From Vibrio quintilis (GTDB lineage: Bacteria; Pseudomonadota; Gammaproteobacteria; Enterobacterales; Vibrionaceae), in assembly GCF_024529975.1 (NCBI RefSeq), contig NZ_AP024897.1, forward strand, positions 1,860,001 to 1,924,000: DNA of 64,000 nt. The letters run 5' to 3'. How positions within the stretch are numbered: position 1 is the stretch's first letter; the number at the start of each line of letters is the position of its first letter. Below, one piece after another: positions 18,444 through 29,960 of this stretch. The position numbers and the translations under genes are program-made. The notes beneath the pieces were generated by a model. That model saw only the letters and a list, made by a program, of their open reading frames with translations. It ran no database searches and was not told where the DNA came from.

Positions 18444-19948
18444 ATCTCCTCCGCCAGTGGCTTGAAGCGTTTCAGCTCTGTCAGCCGATAACCGGTATAA
18501 GTACCAAGCAGCAGAATGACAGCCAGAATAATGAACTGGATACCGATGAAGTTAAACGTCAGGTGCTGAATGTAGGAATTCGTCATTCCCAGATACACCA
18601 GAATTGCGGTAAACAGTGAACCACCCCCCTGCAGAACGACTTCTTTCGCGCCATCCTCTTCCCATAAAATGGACATCCGTTCGATCGTCCAGGACAAAAT
18701 AATCATCGGGAAGAAGGTAATTGTCAGCCCTTCAGAAATTCCCAGCCGGAAAGATAGCACGGTGAATAAAGCGATCATCAGGATCACCGCAATGATGACG
18801 GCGGAAATTCGCGATACCAGCAGTAGATTAAGCCGGGATAAGTAGCTTCGGATGATGAGCCCGGTTCCGACAATCAGCAGAAATCCGGCAATGCCAGGCA
18901 AAAGCTGGGTTTGAACAAAGGCCACGGCGATTAAGACCGGCATGAATGTACCTGATGTTTTCAAACCGATAATCACCCGGAGAAACACGACGATCAGCGC
19001 ACCAATCGGGATTAGCATAATCGTTTTGAACATGGCCTGTTCTTCTAACGGCAGGCTGTGGATTGACAGATTCAGTAATCCATCTGCACTGACTTTATTG
19101 TTGGTCGCTTCCTGAGCGGAAATATCCTGAGTAATCATGCTGAACTGAACCTGACTGTTCTTGCCGCCGGTGACATCCAGCAAAGAGATATTGGATTCAT
19201 CCCAGACCAGTAAATCCGGATGCGTTTCCTGTTTTCCGGTTTTAGGATTTAACACTACCCAGCGTTTTCCGTCCCAGATCTGATTCATGGGCTCGATATT
19301 CTGACGGCGTCTGCCGTCTTTTAGCTGAAGCACACCGACAATTTTATTGGGAATACCGGAATACGAGAGAAGTTCCTGGGTAACTTTAAATTTTGCCAGC
19401 TGATTTAAAAGCAGCTGAGCGTTTTGACTTTCTGTATCATTGAGTGCTTTGATGAGCTCTCGGGCAAATGTTGTGTCATCGGATGATAGGCGTGTGGCAT
19501 GGTGAATCAATGCGGTAGCTGCCGCTTCTTCCGGTTTGGTAAATCTGGGCGGGACAGGCGGATATTGCGGAGGTTTTGGGATCGCCTGAGCATGTGGATC
19601 GACCAGAAATTGTGTCTTGTAATAAATGGTTTGCGGTCCACTGGCATGGCGGACTGACCATTCCGCTCTGCGGCCTTTCTCTGACTCCAGGTAAGTGACG
19701 CCGTAACCAGGAGACGATGCCGACTGACTGATGAGTGTGAAACCGTTTTGAGTATCCGGCGCAGCAAGAGACACTTTAACGGCTTTTCCCTGAGCGTAGA
19801 GCTGGATCCGGGCTTCTATATCCCAGACCTGACGCGTTTCCCCCGGCGTCCATGGCACACCGTAAACCTGATGGCGAAATACACTCAGATAAACCCCGGT
19901 TGCAATCAGGATGAGTATACAAATATAAAACGGAACACGTGAGGTCAT
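18440..19948 (-). CDS. Inactive transglutaminase fused to seven-TM domain
   Basis: A 502-residue membrane protein. It has an N-terminal anchor (VPFYICILILIATGVYLSVF), then a periplasmic region (about 30-290) containing the transglutaminase-like fold annotated as catalytically inactive in this family, then about seven transmembrane helices (about 300-490, starting TIMLIPIGALIVVFLRVII). It overlaps its neighbours by four bases on each side. The combination of this protein, a RimK-like ligase and a retropepsin-like protein is a conserved proteobacterial cluster. Its exact substrate is not something I can read from sequence. Confidence 0.85.
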   Translation of the reverse strand: MTSRVPFYICILILIATGVYLSVFRHQVYGVPWTPGETRQVWDIEARIQLYAQGKAVKVSLAAPDTQNGFTLISQSASSPGYGVTYLESEKGRRAEWSVRHASGPQTIYYKTQFLVDPHAQAIPKPPQYPPVPPRFTKPEEAAATALIHHATRLSSDDTTFARELIKALNDTESQNAQLLLNQLAKFKVTQELLSYSGIPNKIVGVLQLKDGRRRQNIEPMNQIWDGKRWVVLNPKTGKQETHPDLLVWDESNISLLDVTGGKNSQVQFSMITQDISAQEATNNKVSADGLLNLSIHSLPLEEQAMFKTIMLIPIGALIVVFLRVIIGLKTSGTFMPVLIAVAFVQTQLLPGIAGFLLIVGTGLIIRSYLSRLNLLLVSRISAVIIAVILMIALFTVLSFRLGISEGLTITFFPMIILSWTIERMSILWEEDGAKEVVLQGGGSLFTAILVYLGMTNSYIQHLTFNFIGIQFIILAVILLLGTYTGYRLTELKRFKPLAEEI

Positions 19949-20730
19949 GATTTATTCTTACTGCTTTTACTGTTGGGTGTATGGATGAATTTGCGGCTGA
20001 CATCAACCAAGGCAATATCCCGGATGAATTCCCGTCCCAGCAGAACCGGATGGCTCATGTGTGAGCGATTGGCCAGGGTAAATTCGGTTCGCTCATGTAT
20101 CTTGCCGACACTGACCCACAAACTAACGACGGCGCGCCGCTCCGCTTCATTATTGGTTGACTGGCGAATTTTCACGTACCGGATGACCGGCGCTTCTATC
20201 CAGTGATTTTTTAATGAATCAGCCGTTTTTTCTGACAAATGAAACCGAACCCATTTTTTGCCGTTTCTTTCAAACTCTTCAATATTCGCGGCATTTAGCG
20301 ATGAGGTCGCGGCACCTGTATCGACACGGGCATTGAAGGTTTGCTGAATCGAATCGATGGTGACATGTTCAACCCGGCCCAAAATAATTTTATTGGCAGG
20401 AACGTCCTGAACCGGCGGATATTCGGTTTCCTGCTGAATATCAGAGGCCGCTTTTTGCTCAGATTTATCCTTTTTTCTGATTTGATACATGTGCTGATTC
20501 AGCCGGGTCATCTGGTGCTTCAGCGAGTTTATTTCTGTTTCTAAGCCATCAATATATTTGGCCTGATGGCTTGATTGCAGCTCCAGATTTGTCAGGCGTT
20601 GAGAAATACTCAGCTCAGCATTTTTTATCGCGGAAAGTGTTTCCTTATGAAAATTGTCTTCTTTGACAGAAGAACACCCGGTGAGCGCAGAAATTGCCAT
20701 CATCAGTGCAAGCCTTTTCAACATGAGCAA
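19945..20730 (-). CDS. Retropepsin-like lipoprotein (RimB / ATP-dependent zinc protease family)
   Basis: A 261-residue protein with a lipoprotein signal (MLKRLALMMAISALTGCSS; lipobox LTGC), a coiled-coil segment (about 30-90) and a C-terminal domain of the family labelled ATP-dependent zinc protease (PF05618). That domain shows the aspartic-protease signature VDTGAATSSLNA rather than a zinc motif, plus HPVLLGREFI, so an aspartyl retropepsin-like activity is the better reading. It is first in the cluster with the transglutaminase-7TM protein and the ATP-grasp protein. The lipoprotein signal places it in the periplasm. Either of the first two ATGs could be the start. Confidence 0.83.
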   Translation of the reverse strand: MLMLKRLALMMAISALTGCSSVKEDNFHKETLSAIKNAELSISQRLTNLELQSSHQAKYIDGLETEINSLKHQMTRLNQHMYQIRKKDKSEQKAASDIQQETEYPPVQDVPANKIILGRVEHVTIDSIQQTFNARVDTGAATSSLNAANIEEFERNGKKWVRFHLSEKTADSLKNHWIEAPVIRYVKIRQSTNNEAERRAVVSLWVSVGKIHERTEFTLANRSHMSHPVLLGREFIRDIALVDVSRKFIHTPNSKSSKNKS

Positions 20731-20841
20731 CCTTATCTTTCTTACTTACATTATGAATCTGTGTCGGTTAGATTGAAGAGATCCCAGACTTTTGCGATAG
20801 CCTACTCCGATTTCGGCTATCGCACGTTAGATGTATGTCAA

Positions 20842-21813
20842 TTATGATTTTCTGGCGACTAAAATTGCACGCCGGGGAGCCGGGTAACCCTCAACAGTCT
20901 TTGAAGGATTTGCCGGATCTAAGTAATCAGGAAGAGAGTTATGTGTCATCCAGCCGGTTGTTCGCTGTTCTTCTGTACTGGTTACATTTTCGTCTGCGAT
21001 GACGATATCGGTAAAGCCAGATTTTTCCAGCCAGACAGCCAGTGCTTTGGAGGACGGGAAGAAATAGACGTTACGCATTTGAGCATAGCGGTCAACCGGT
21101 ACTAAAACGGCGTTCTCATCGCCTTCAATAACCAGTGTTTCCAGAACCAGCTCACCGCCGGGTACTAATTGGTTTCTCAACTGCTGGAGATGCTCTAATG
21201 GTGAGCGGCGGTGATACAGAACGCCCATGCTGAACACTGTATCAAAAGCTTCACTTTCCGGTATATCTTCAATTCCAAGGGGCAGCAGGTGAGCTCTTTG
21301 ATCATTCCCCATCAGTTTGCGGATAGCTTCAAACTGAATTAAGAACAGGTGGGAGGGATCAACACCAATACATAGTTGTGCACCTTCGCCAAGCATCCGC
21401 CACATGTGATAGCCGTTGCCACAACCAACATCGAGCACTTTTCTGTGTTTCAGCGGTGAGATATGCGGTAAAACCCGTTCCCATTTCCAGTCAGAACGCC
21501 ATTCCGTGTCAATATGAATATCATGAAGATGATAAGGGCCTTTTCGCCACGGATGGAGTGTCTTTAAAATGCTTTCGAGCTTTTTCAGTTCTCCGGTGGG
21601 CAGTGCCTCATGATTCGCGACGGCAACCCGGTCTTTCAGCTCGATAATATCTGGCTTGTCCGAAGATATTTTCTTCAGGGTTCTTAACCAGCGTTCTGAA
21701 TCACCATGGGCCTGGTTCTGCCATTCAGTCAGCTTACCGGGTAAGGCGTTCAGCCACGGTTGTAAGGCGGGATCTGCCGCGATTAATTGGTAAAAATTAG
21801 CAAAATCAAACAT
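20842..21813 (-). CDS. cmoB: tRNA U34 carboxymethyltransferase CmoB
   Basis: Uses carboxy-SAM from CmoA to convert ho5U34 to cmo5U34 in tRNAs. I start at the ATG giving [12 protein letters not shown] (323 residues), which matches the length and N-terminus of E. coli CmoB. Conserved blocks are [36 protein letters not shown] (SAM-binding), [27 protein letters not shown] and [12 protein letters not shown]. It lies downstream of cmoA, but the two are separated by 229 bases that hold a palindromic element, unlike the tightly packed cmoAB of enterobacteria. A 10-bp hairpin (20793-20824) follows the stop but lacks a T tract. Confidence 0.95.
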   Translation of the reverse strand: MFDFANFYQLIAADPALQPWLNALPGKLTEWQNQAHGDSERWLRTLKKISSDKPDIIELKDRVAVANHEALPTGELKKLESILKTLHPWRKGPYHLHDIHIDTEWRSDWKWERVLPHISPLKHRKVLDVGCGNGYHMWRMLGEGAQLCIGVDPSHLFLIQFEAIRKLMGNDQRAHLLPLGIEDIPESEAFDTVFSMGVLYHRRSPLEHLQQLRNQLVPGGELVLETLVIEGDENAVLVPVDRYAQMRNVYFFPSSKALAVWLEKSGFTDIVIADENVTSTEEQRTTGWMTHNSLPDYLDPANPSKTVEGYPAPRRAILVARKS

Positions 21814-21873
21814 TTCAAACCATACCACTGATTTGTGGTTTCAATTAAAGAGTTAACATTGAATGAAGTATTT

Positions 21874-22025
21874 TATACCCAAGTGACCTCAATCTCGCCC
21901 TTCGGGAGCGCATCAACAGGTTCATTTCTGCGTCAAACCACCTCAAAAGGCGTCATCATTCCTTCGGTTATTTTCCTTGAACTGAACCTGTTCTGAATCC
22001 TGCATCTTGAGGTCATTTGGGTATA
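21874..22025 (+). repeat. TATACCCAA palindromic element, copy C (long form), inside cmoAB
   Basis: Left arm TATACCCAAGTGACCTC and right arm GAGGTCATTTGGGTATA pair fully apart from one G-T wobble. The interior of about 118 bases aligns with copy B. It fills most of the gap between cmoA and cmoB, so it must be transcribed if the two genes are still an operon. Confidence 0.87.
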
Positions 22026-22042
22026 GTCCGGTGTCTTACTGC

Positions 22043-22936
<894 letters not shown>

Positions 22937-22979
22937 TCAGAACAAACATATGTTCAGGATATCTCAGTATGAAACGCTA

Positions 22980-23873
22980 TCACGAAATGTCATCAGGAAA
23001 TATAGACAGCTGATTTTGATCTCTGACCGCAGGAAAAACCGAAAGGGCAGGTAAGGCTGTTTTTTGCTGAAGGGCAGTATAAAGTTGCTGCGCCAGCTCC
23101 GGAGCAAGACAGTTATCCGGCGTGTGGATCATGACATAAGGCTGGCGGCCTTCATCAATCCAGGATACCAGTTTATTCAGCCATGGCTGAAAGAATCCAT
23201 GATTTTCAGCCAGCGCCGGGTGGCCGATAAAACGAATCATTGGCCGGCTGGCTGTTGCCAGAGCATGCACCGGGATCCGGGGCTTCTTCTTTTGAGCATC
23301 AATGATGGCTGGTGAGTCCGGCTTTGCGGCAAAAACCGGGCGGCTGTCCATGATAATCCGGTTGATTTTTTCCTCAATTAACCATTGATTAAACCCGGTT
23401 TCTGCCGGACCTTTAGCAAAAAAGTCTGGGTGGCGTACTTCAACGCCTAACGGAAAACGGGCCGGAAAAAACCGGCAAAATTGTTGCAGCCGGGGAAGAT
23501 ATTCCGGACCAAAGGATGCCGGAAGCTGAATTGTCCATAACCCGGTTTTTTCGTGGAGTGGCTCCATCAGGTTGATAAAAGTATTTAAAGCATCCCGGCT
23601 GCCTGTCAGCATCTGTTCATGGGTGATTTCTTTGGGTAATTTAAATGTAAAACGAAAATCAGCCTGTGTTGCCGCTTTCCAGTTGGAAACAGTCTTCGGA
23701 CTTGGAGACGCATAAAAGGTTGTATTGCCTTCAACGGTATGAAAAACCTGAGCATATTTTTCAAGTCTTTCCGCCGCTGTTGTTCCCCGGCCGTAGAATG
23801 TTTGTTGCCATTGTGGGTGAGACCAAAGTGTTAAACCCAGCCTCAGCGGGAGATTTCTCAGTGGTTTTTGCAT
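22980..23873 (-). CDS. yecE: DUF72 family protein (YecE-like)
   Basis: A TIM-barrel-like DUF72 protein of unknown biochemical role. I start at the ATG giving MQKPLRNLPLRLGLTLWSH (297 residues), since the GTG upstream adds residues outside the family. Recognisable strings are HTVEGNTTFYASP, DFRFTFKLPKEITHE, LWTIQLPASFGPEYLP, FPLGVEVRHPDFF, RIIMDSRPVF and MIRFIGHP. It sits between cmoA and the divergent aspS. Membership is clear; function is not known to me. Confidence 0.88.
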   Translation of the reverse strand: MQKPLRNLPLRLGLTLWSHPQWQQTFYGRGTTAAERLEKYAQVFHTVEGNTTFYASPSPKTVSNWKAATQADFRFTFKLPKEITHEQMLTGSRDALNTFINLMEPLHEKTGLWTIQLPASFGPEYLPRLQQFCRFFPARFPLGVEVRHPDFFAKGPAETGFNQWLIEEKINRIIMDSRPVFAAKPDSPAIIDAQKKKPRIPVHALATASRPMIRFIGHPALAENHGFFQPWLNKLVSWIDEGRQPYVMIHTPDNCLAPELAQQLYTALQQKTALPALSVFPAVRDQNQLSIFPDDIS

Positions 23874-24138
23874 TAAATTACCCGGAATCTGTGATATCGC
23901 TTTGGAGAACACGATTGTTTAGCGCTATAATCTGCGCCTGTTTTTTTGTACATTTAGTCTCTTGGTACATTTTTCTGTTTAATGTGTCAACGGGTTCAGC
24001 TGGTTTTGCGTCAATGCCGGGCCGCAGATTTATGCGGTTTCGCCACCGCCCGTTGCAAAGTAAGATATTGCTGGTCTTGAGGAGAGTAAGATCAGTCGTT
24101 GTTTTTGAAGTTAATTATTGATAATTGGGAAAATCATT

Positions 24139-25905
24139 ATGCGCAGCCATTATTGTGGTCACCTGAACAAGTCCCTTGTGGGACAGCCTGTGGAACTTTG
24201 CGGATGGGTAAACCGCCGTCGTGATTTAGGCGGTCTTATTTTTGTTGATATGCGTGATCGTGAAGGTTTAGTTCAGGTAGTCGTTGATCCGGATATGGCT
24301 GATGTGTTTGAAACGGCTAACCAGCTTCGTAATGAATTCTGTATTCGCCTTGAAGGTGAAGTCAGAGCCCGTCCGGACAGTCAGATCAATAGTGATATGG
24401 CAACCGGTGAAGTTGAAGTGCTGGCAAAACATCTGGAGATTATTAACCGCTCTGATGTGCTGCCTTTGGATTTCAACCAGAATAATACCGAAGAACAACG
24501 TTTGAAATATCGCTATCTTGATTTGCGCCGCCCTGAAATGAGTGAGCGGATTAAACTCAGAGCGAAAGCGTCCAGCTTTGTCCGTCGTTTTCTCGATGAG
24601 CACAACTTTTTAGATATCGAAACACCGGTTCTCACCAAAGCAACGCCGGAAGGTGCGCGGGATTATCTTGTACCGAGCCGTGTGCATAAAGGTAAGTTTT
24701 ATGCACTGCCTCAGTCTCCTCAGTTATTTAAACAACTGCTGATGATGTCAGGTTTCGACCGCTATTATCAGATCGTGAAATGTTTCCGGGATGAAGATTT
24801 ACGTGCTGACCGTCAGCCTGAATTTACTCAAATCGATATTGAAACTTCATTTATGACGGCTGATGAAGTACGTCAGGTGACTGAAAAAATGATCCGCGAT
24901 ATGTGGCAGGAGTTGCTGGATGTCAATCTGGGTGAATTCCCTGTGATGCCGTTTAGTGAAGCCATTCGCCGCTTCGGGAGTGATAAGCCTGATTTACGTA
25001 ATCCGCTGGAGCTAATCGATGTTGCTGATTTAGTCAAAGACGTTGATTTTAAAGTATTCGCTGGTCCGGCAAATGATCCGAAAGGGCGGGTTGCTGTGTT
25101 ATGTGTTCCCGGCGGTGCGCAATTAACCCGTAAGCAGATTGATGGTTATGCTGAGTTCGTTTCTGTATACGGCGCCAAAGGTCTGGCATGGATGAAAGTT
25201 AACGATCGCGAAGCCGGTGTTGAAGGTGTTCAGTCTCCTGTGGCGAAATTCCTGTCAGCGCCTGTGATTGAAGCATTGCTGGACAGAACGCAGGCAAAAA
25301 CTGGTGATATCATTCTGTTTGGTGCGGATAAAGCGAATGTTGTGGCTGAAGCACTGGGTGCTTTACGTCTGAAAGTCGGGCTTGATCTTGAACTGACGGA
25401 TTTATCTGCATGGGCTCCGCTTTGGGTGATTGATTTCCCGATGTTTGAAGAAGATGACGAAGGTCATCTGAGTGCAATGCACCACCCGTTCACTTCACCG
25501 CTGGGTGTGACGGCGGAAGAACTAATCGCAAATCCTGCCAGTGCAAATTCTGATGCATACGACATGGTTCTGAATGGTTATGAAGTCGGTGGTGGTTCTG
25601 TCCGGATCCATGATGCTGCAATGCAGGCTGCCGTATTTGAAACACTGGGAATCGACGAAGAAGAACAGCAGCTGAAATTTGGCTTCCTGCTGGATGCGCT
25701 GAAATATGGCACACCACCGCATGCGGGTCTGGCGTTTGGTCTGGACCGGTTAGTGATGTTGTTGTGTGGTACAGAAAACATCCGTGATGTCATTGCATTC
25801 CCGAAAACAACGGCTGCTTCCTGTTTGATGACGGATGCGCCGAGTCTTGCAAACCCGGCGGCGCTGGAAGAACTGGCAGTCGCAATTGCAGTTGACAAGA
25901 AATAG
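24139..25905 (+). CDS. aspS: Aspartyl-tRNA synthetase
   Basis: Class II aminoacyl-tRNA synthetase charging tRNA-Asp. The start is the ATG giving [16 protein letters not shown] (588 residues, close to the E. coli length of 590); an in-frame ATG seven codons upstream is unlikely. It has the N-terminal OB-fold anticodon-binding domain ([20 protein letters not shown]), motif 2 ([18 protein letters not shown]), the bacterial GAD insertion domain (about 290-410) and motif 3 ([15 protein letters not shown]). An intrinsic terminator follows the gene. Confidence 0.98.
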   Translation: MRSHYCGHLNKSLVGQPVELCGWVNRRRDLGGLIFVDMRDREGLVQVVVDPDMADVFETANQLRNEFCIRLEGEVRARPDSQINSDMATGEVEVLAKHLEIINRSDVLPLDFNQNNTEEQRLKYRYLDLRRPEMSERIKLRAKASSFVRRFLDEHNFLDIETPVLTKATPEGARDYLVPSRVHKGKFYALPQSPQLFKQLLMMSGFDRYYQIVKCFRDEDLRADRQPEFTQIDIETSFMTADEVRQVTEKMIRDMWQELLDVNLGEFPVMPFSEAIRRFGSDKPDLRNPLELIDVADLVKDVDFKVFAGPANDPKGRVAVLCVPGGAQLTRKQIDGYAEFVSVYGAKGLAWMKVNDREAGVEGVQSPVAKFLSAPVIEALLDRTQAKTGDIILFGADKANVVAEALGALRLKVGLDLELTDLSAWAPLWVIDFPMFEEDDEGHLSAMHHPFTSPLGVTAEELIANPASANSDAYDMVLNGYEVGGGSVRIHDAAMQAAVFETLGIDEEEQQLKFGFLLDALKYGTPPHAGLAFGLDRLVMLLCGTENIRDVIAFPKTTAASCLMTDAPSLANPAALEELAVAIAVDKK

Positions 25906-25939
25906 TTATCTGATGACATAATCATCATTTCTGTGAGTC

Positions 25940-25967
25940 AGAAGGTGGCAGTTGCCACCTTCTTTTA
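25940..25967 (+). terminator. Terminator of aspS
   Basis: AGAAGGTGGCA / TGCCACCTTCT stem of 11 bp with a GT loop, followed by TTTTATA. Confidence 0.88.
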
Positions 25968-25997
25968 TATTTAAGCGTTAAGAGACAGGAATTTCTT

Positions 25998-26576
25998 TTG
26001 GCCCAAATGTATTTTTATTACTCTGCAATGAATGCAGGGAAATCAACCACATTACTTCAGTCTTCATTTAATTATCGTGAGCGGGGAATGACGCCGGTAA
26101 TCTTTACTGCTGCCGTTGATGACCGTTTTGGCACAGGCGTTGTAAGTTCACGGATTGGATTAAAAGAAGATGCATATTTATATCATGATGCGACAGATAT
26201 GTACGAGGATATTCAAGCGCTGCATCAGGCTTCCCGCATTGATTGCGTCCTGATCGATGAATGCCAGTTTCTGACCCGTACACAGGTTTATCAGCTTTCT
26301 GAAGTCGTTGATAAACTGAATATTCCTGTACTGTGTTATGGCCTGAGAACTGATTTCAAAGGTGAACTGTTTGAAGGCAGCCAATATCTGCTTGCATGGG
26401 CTGATAAGCTGGTGGAACTGAAAACCATTTGCCACTGTGGTAAGAAAGCAAATATGGTCGTCCGGGTTGATGCATCCGGAAAAGCAATTGCTGAAGGCGA
26501 TCAGGTCGATATCGGCGGTAATGACCGCTATATTTCCGTCTGTCGCCGTCATTATAAAGAGGCGTTGGGTCTGTAA
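25998..26576 (+). CDS. tdk: Thymidine kinase
   Basis: Phosphorylates thymidine in the pyrimidine salvage pathway (type II TK1-like). The 192-residue protein has the P-loop MNAGKST (11-17), Walker B-like LIDECQF, the lasso region and a structural zinc site (CHCGKK and CRRH). The start is a TTG preceded by AGGA, about 7 bases upstream; the resulting N-terminus [17 protein letters not shown] fits the family, whereas the ATG three codons later would sit too close to the first strand. It is a single gene convergent with the Rossmann protein gene. Confidence 0.95.
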   Translation: MAQMYFYYSAMNAGKSTTLLQSSFNYRERGMTPVIFTAAVDDRFGTGVVSSRIGLKEDAYLYHDATDMYEDIQALHQASRIDCVLIDECQFLTRTQVYQLSEVVDKLNIPVLCYGLRTDFKGELFEGSQYLLAWADKLVELKTICHCGKKANMVVRVDASGKAIAEGDQVDIGGNDRYISVCRRHYKEALGL

Positions 26577-26606
26577 CCCGGTATCTGCCGTGAGAGATTA
26601 AACCGG

Positions 26607-27443
26607 TTATATTTCTGTGTGTGCCAGTGCCTCAAGCGTGGTCTGAAAACGGTATTTGAAACCAGCCTGACAAAGCTTTTCAGCGGAGATAAGTTTGTCG
26701 CTGGTTTCTGTCAGCGGCGGCATTGGTGTATCTACTTTGGCAGACTTTATAGCTGCCTGATAAAACAGGGCTTTGCTGACTGTTTCTGGTGTCGTGACAT
26801 TCATCACTTCACAAGAGAGATGATCGATAGCAAATGTGATTGCCCGTATCACATCAGTCTGGTGGACCATGTTTGCTGGTGCCAGTCGGCTGATTTGTTT
26901 GAGATTGCGGACAAACCGGGAAGGATGGCGCTGTGGGCCGAACAGGCCACTACAGCGAAGAATGACATAATCCATCCCTGAATCCAGCACCTGTTGCTCA
27001 GCCGCCAGTAAAACACGACTTTTTTCACTAAAGATACTCTCTTCCCGGGCGAGCCGGAGGCTGGCTTTTTCTTCGGTCATGGTTTCAGGGAGGTCCGGAT
27101 AGACACCGGTTGAGCTGATCATGATGATCTTCTTTACACCAGCCAGCTTTGACTGTTCAACCAGCGTTTGCCAGTCATGAATATATTGAACCGATTTATT
27201 CTGGCGAAAACCGGGAGGAAAACATCCGATCACAACTTCCGCCTGTTGTTGAGTCAGCATCCGGGCAAGCTCAGGTGCCGTATTACCGAATTGACAGCAG
27301 AATCCCTTCAGCCCCTGTTCGGTTAATTCCTGAGCGCCGGTTTGTGAAGTCCGGCTGGCAAAGATCTGATAATTTTTATCATTGAGGAAATGTGCCAATG
27401 GCTGTCCGAGCCAGCCTGCACCAATAATCGTGATTGTTTTCAT
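26607..27443 (-). CDS. NAD(P)-binding SDR-like protein (YeeZ-like)
   Basis: A 278-residue extended-SDR-like protein. With the start at MKTITIIGAGWLGQPLAHFL the dinucleotide-binding glycine motif (GAGWLGQP) falls at residues 8-15. Other features are KIIMISSTGVYP (active-site-like Ser/Tyr strand), RCSGLFGPQRHP and a short C-terminal substrate domain. The family includes E. coli YeeZ; no substrate is established to my knowledge. It is convergent with tdk and followed upstream by a small gene on the same strand. Confidence 0.8.
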   Translation of the reverse strand: MKTITIIGAGWLGQPLAHFLNDKNYQIFASRTSQTGAQELTEQGLKGFCCQFGNTAPELARMLTQQQAEVVIGCFPPGFRQNKSVQYIHDWQTLVEQSKLAGVKKIIMISSTGVYPDLPETMTEEKASLRLAREESIFSEKSRVLLAAEQQVLDSGMDYVILRCSGLFGPQRHPSRFVRNLKQISRLAPANMVHQTDVIRAITFAIDHLSCEVMNVTTPETVSKALFYQAAIKSAKVDTPMPPLTETSDKLISAEKLCQAGFKYRFQTTLEALAHTEI

Positions 27444-27497
27444 ATTGAATCTGATATCGCTCTGTGTTGTCAAAAGCTGCGGGGCACGTAAACCGGT

Positions 27498-27734
27498 TTA
27501 GCTTGAAGACAAAATCCGGAGAATACGATCAGCATGTTGTGCTGCTTCAATTCCTTCATCAGTCAGGTAGCCGCCATCAGGATGCGTACATAAGTTTTTG
27601 TCATAAAGCGCCTGAACGGCATCAATGGTTTTTTTCTCTGCTGTTTTATGTACTTTAATCCCGGTATCCCGGCTATTGAGATCAAATTGCAGAAGCAGAT
27701 TAATTTCATTGATATGTTGTTGATTAAATTTCAT
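27498..27734 (-). CDS. TIGR02647-family small protein
   Basis: A 78-residue protein with sequence features of the TIGR02647 family (LLQFDLNSRDTGIKVH, then HPDGGYLTDEGIEAAQHADRI). Members are described as possible DNA-binding proteins with a winged-helix-like pattern; no function is established. It lies 54 bases upstream of the Rossmann gene on the same strand and may be co-transcribed with it. Confidence 0.78.
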   Translation of the reverse strand: MKFNQQHINEINLLLQFDLNSRDTGIKVHKTAEKKTIDAVQALYDKNLCTHPDGGYLTDEGIEAAQHADRILRILSSS

Positions 27735-28089
27735 CTGGCCATCCTAAAATAGTCTGTGTTGTTGTTTAACATAGAAATTTCTTTTCTGCAGGACAATATC
27801 CATCTGACGGAAATGTCATATATCAAGATATAAAATACTGAATATGTGAAGTACTTTATGGTTATGATCCATCTTGCTTGATTGTTTCCGGATTGTTATT
27901 ACTGCTTACTTTGCTTCAAAAACGGTAAATGATACAGATGTGTCGGCTGAAGCTTTGTATAACTCACTTTCAGGGGCGGGGAGTTACAGCTGAAAACAGG
28001 GTTTAGTTCGCGGAATTATCTGTTTATGAAGATTATTTAGCGCTTTTGAATGTAAAATAGGCAAACGATTCAAAAATAAAAAAATTATG
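27735..28089. other. Intergenic region before the tRNA operon
   Basis: About 355 bases with no supportable gene. It is AT-rich toward its right end, as expected for an UP-element-like region ahead of a strong stable-RNA promoter. The promoter of the small minus-strand gene must also lie here. Confidence 0.4.
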
Positions 28090-28117
28090 TTGACTGAGGG
28101 TAACGAATCCGTAGAAT
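28090..28117 (+). promoter_or_regulatory. Sigma-70 promoter of the Cys-Gly-Leu-Gly tRNA operon
   Basis: A -35 box TTGACT (28090-28095), 16-base spacer and -10 box TAGAAT (28112-28117), followed by a GC-rich discriminator (GCATCCCG) typical of stringently controlled tRNA promoters. It lies about 33 bases before tRNA-Cys. Confidence 0.75.
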
Positions 28118-28149
28118 GCATCCCGTACCAAGCATGACGGTTTGGTTAA

Positions 28150-28223
28150 GGCGTGTTGGCAGAGTGGCTATGCAGCGGATTGCAAATCCGTGGACCTCGG
28201 TTCGACTCCGGGACGCGCCTCCA
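28150..28223 (+). tRNA. tRNA-Cys (GCA)
   Basis: A 74-base cloverleaf with acceptor stem GGCGTGT / ACGCGCC, anticodon GCA at 28182-28184, T-loop TTCGACT and encoded CCA. It is first in a four-tRNA operon. Confidence 0.97.
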
Positions 28224-28226
28224 TTT

Positions 28227-28302
28227 GCGACATTAGCTCAGTTGGTAGAGCGCAACCTTGCCAAGGTTGAGGTCACGAGTTCGAACCTCGTATGTCGCTC
28301 CA
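28227..28302 (+). tRNA. tRNA-Gly (GCC), first copy
   Basis: A 76-base cloverleaf beginning GCGACATTAGCTCAGTTGG, anticodon GCC at 28260-28262, T-arm TTCGAAC and encoded CCA. It is identical to the copy at 28479. Confidence 0.97.
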
Positions 28303-28380
28303 GTTTATTTAGTGTTGTATGTAACAGTGCTAAGATGGTGTTTCCTCTTTCAATGAGTGCACCGCAATCCAGAATTGCGT

Positions 28381-28467
28381 GCCCTGGTGGTGGAATTGGT
28401 AGACACAAGGGATTTAAAATCCCTCGGCGTTCGCGCTGTGCCGGTTCAAGTCCGGCCCGGGGCACCA
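28381..28467 (+). tRNA. tRNA-Leu (TAA)
   Basis: An 87-base class II tRNA with a long variable arm, acceptor GCCCTGG / CCGGGGC, anticodon TAA at 28415-28417 in loop TTTAAAA, and encoded CCA. Confidence 0.97.
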
Positions 28468-28478
28468 TCTTTCTTTAT

Positions 28479-28554
28479 GCGACATTAGCTCAGTTGGTAG
28501 AGCGCAACCTTGCCAAGGTTGAGGTCACGAGTTCGAACCTCGTATGTCGCTCCA
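28479..28554 (+). tRNA. tRNA-Gly (GCC), second copy
   Basis: Identical in sequence to the tRNA-Gly at 28227, with anticodon GCC at 28512-28514 and encoded CCA. It is last in the operon. Confidence 0.97.
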
Positions 28555-29943
<1,389 letters not shown>

Positions 29944-29960
29944 TTCAGGGGCAAAATAGA

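Noticed and set aside
20793..20824. 10-bp hairpin TGCGATAGCC...GGCTATCGCA after cmoB, with a loop word (CTACTCCGATTT) resembling CTATTCTGATTT near 28842.
   Set aside because: Similarity is short and the second site lacks the same stem, so I could not support a repeat family; no T tract for a terminator either.
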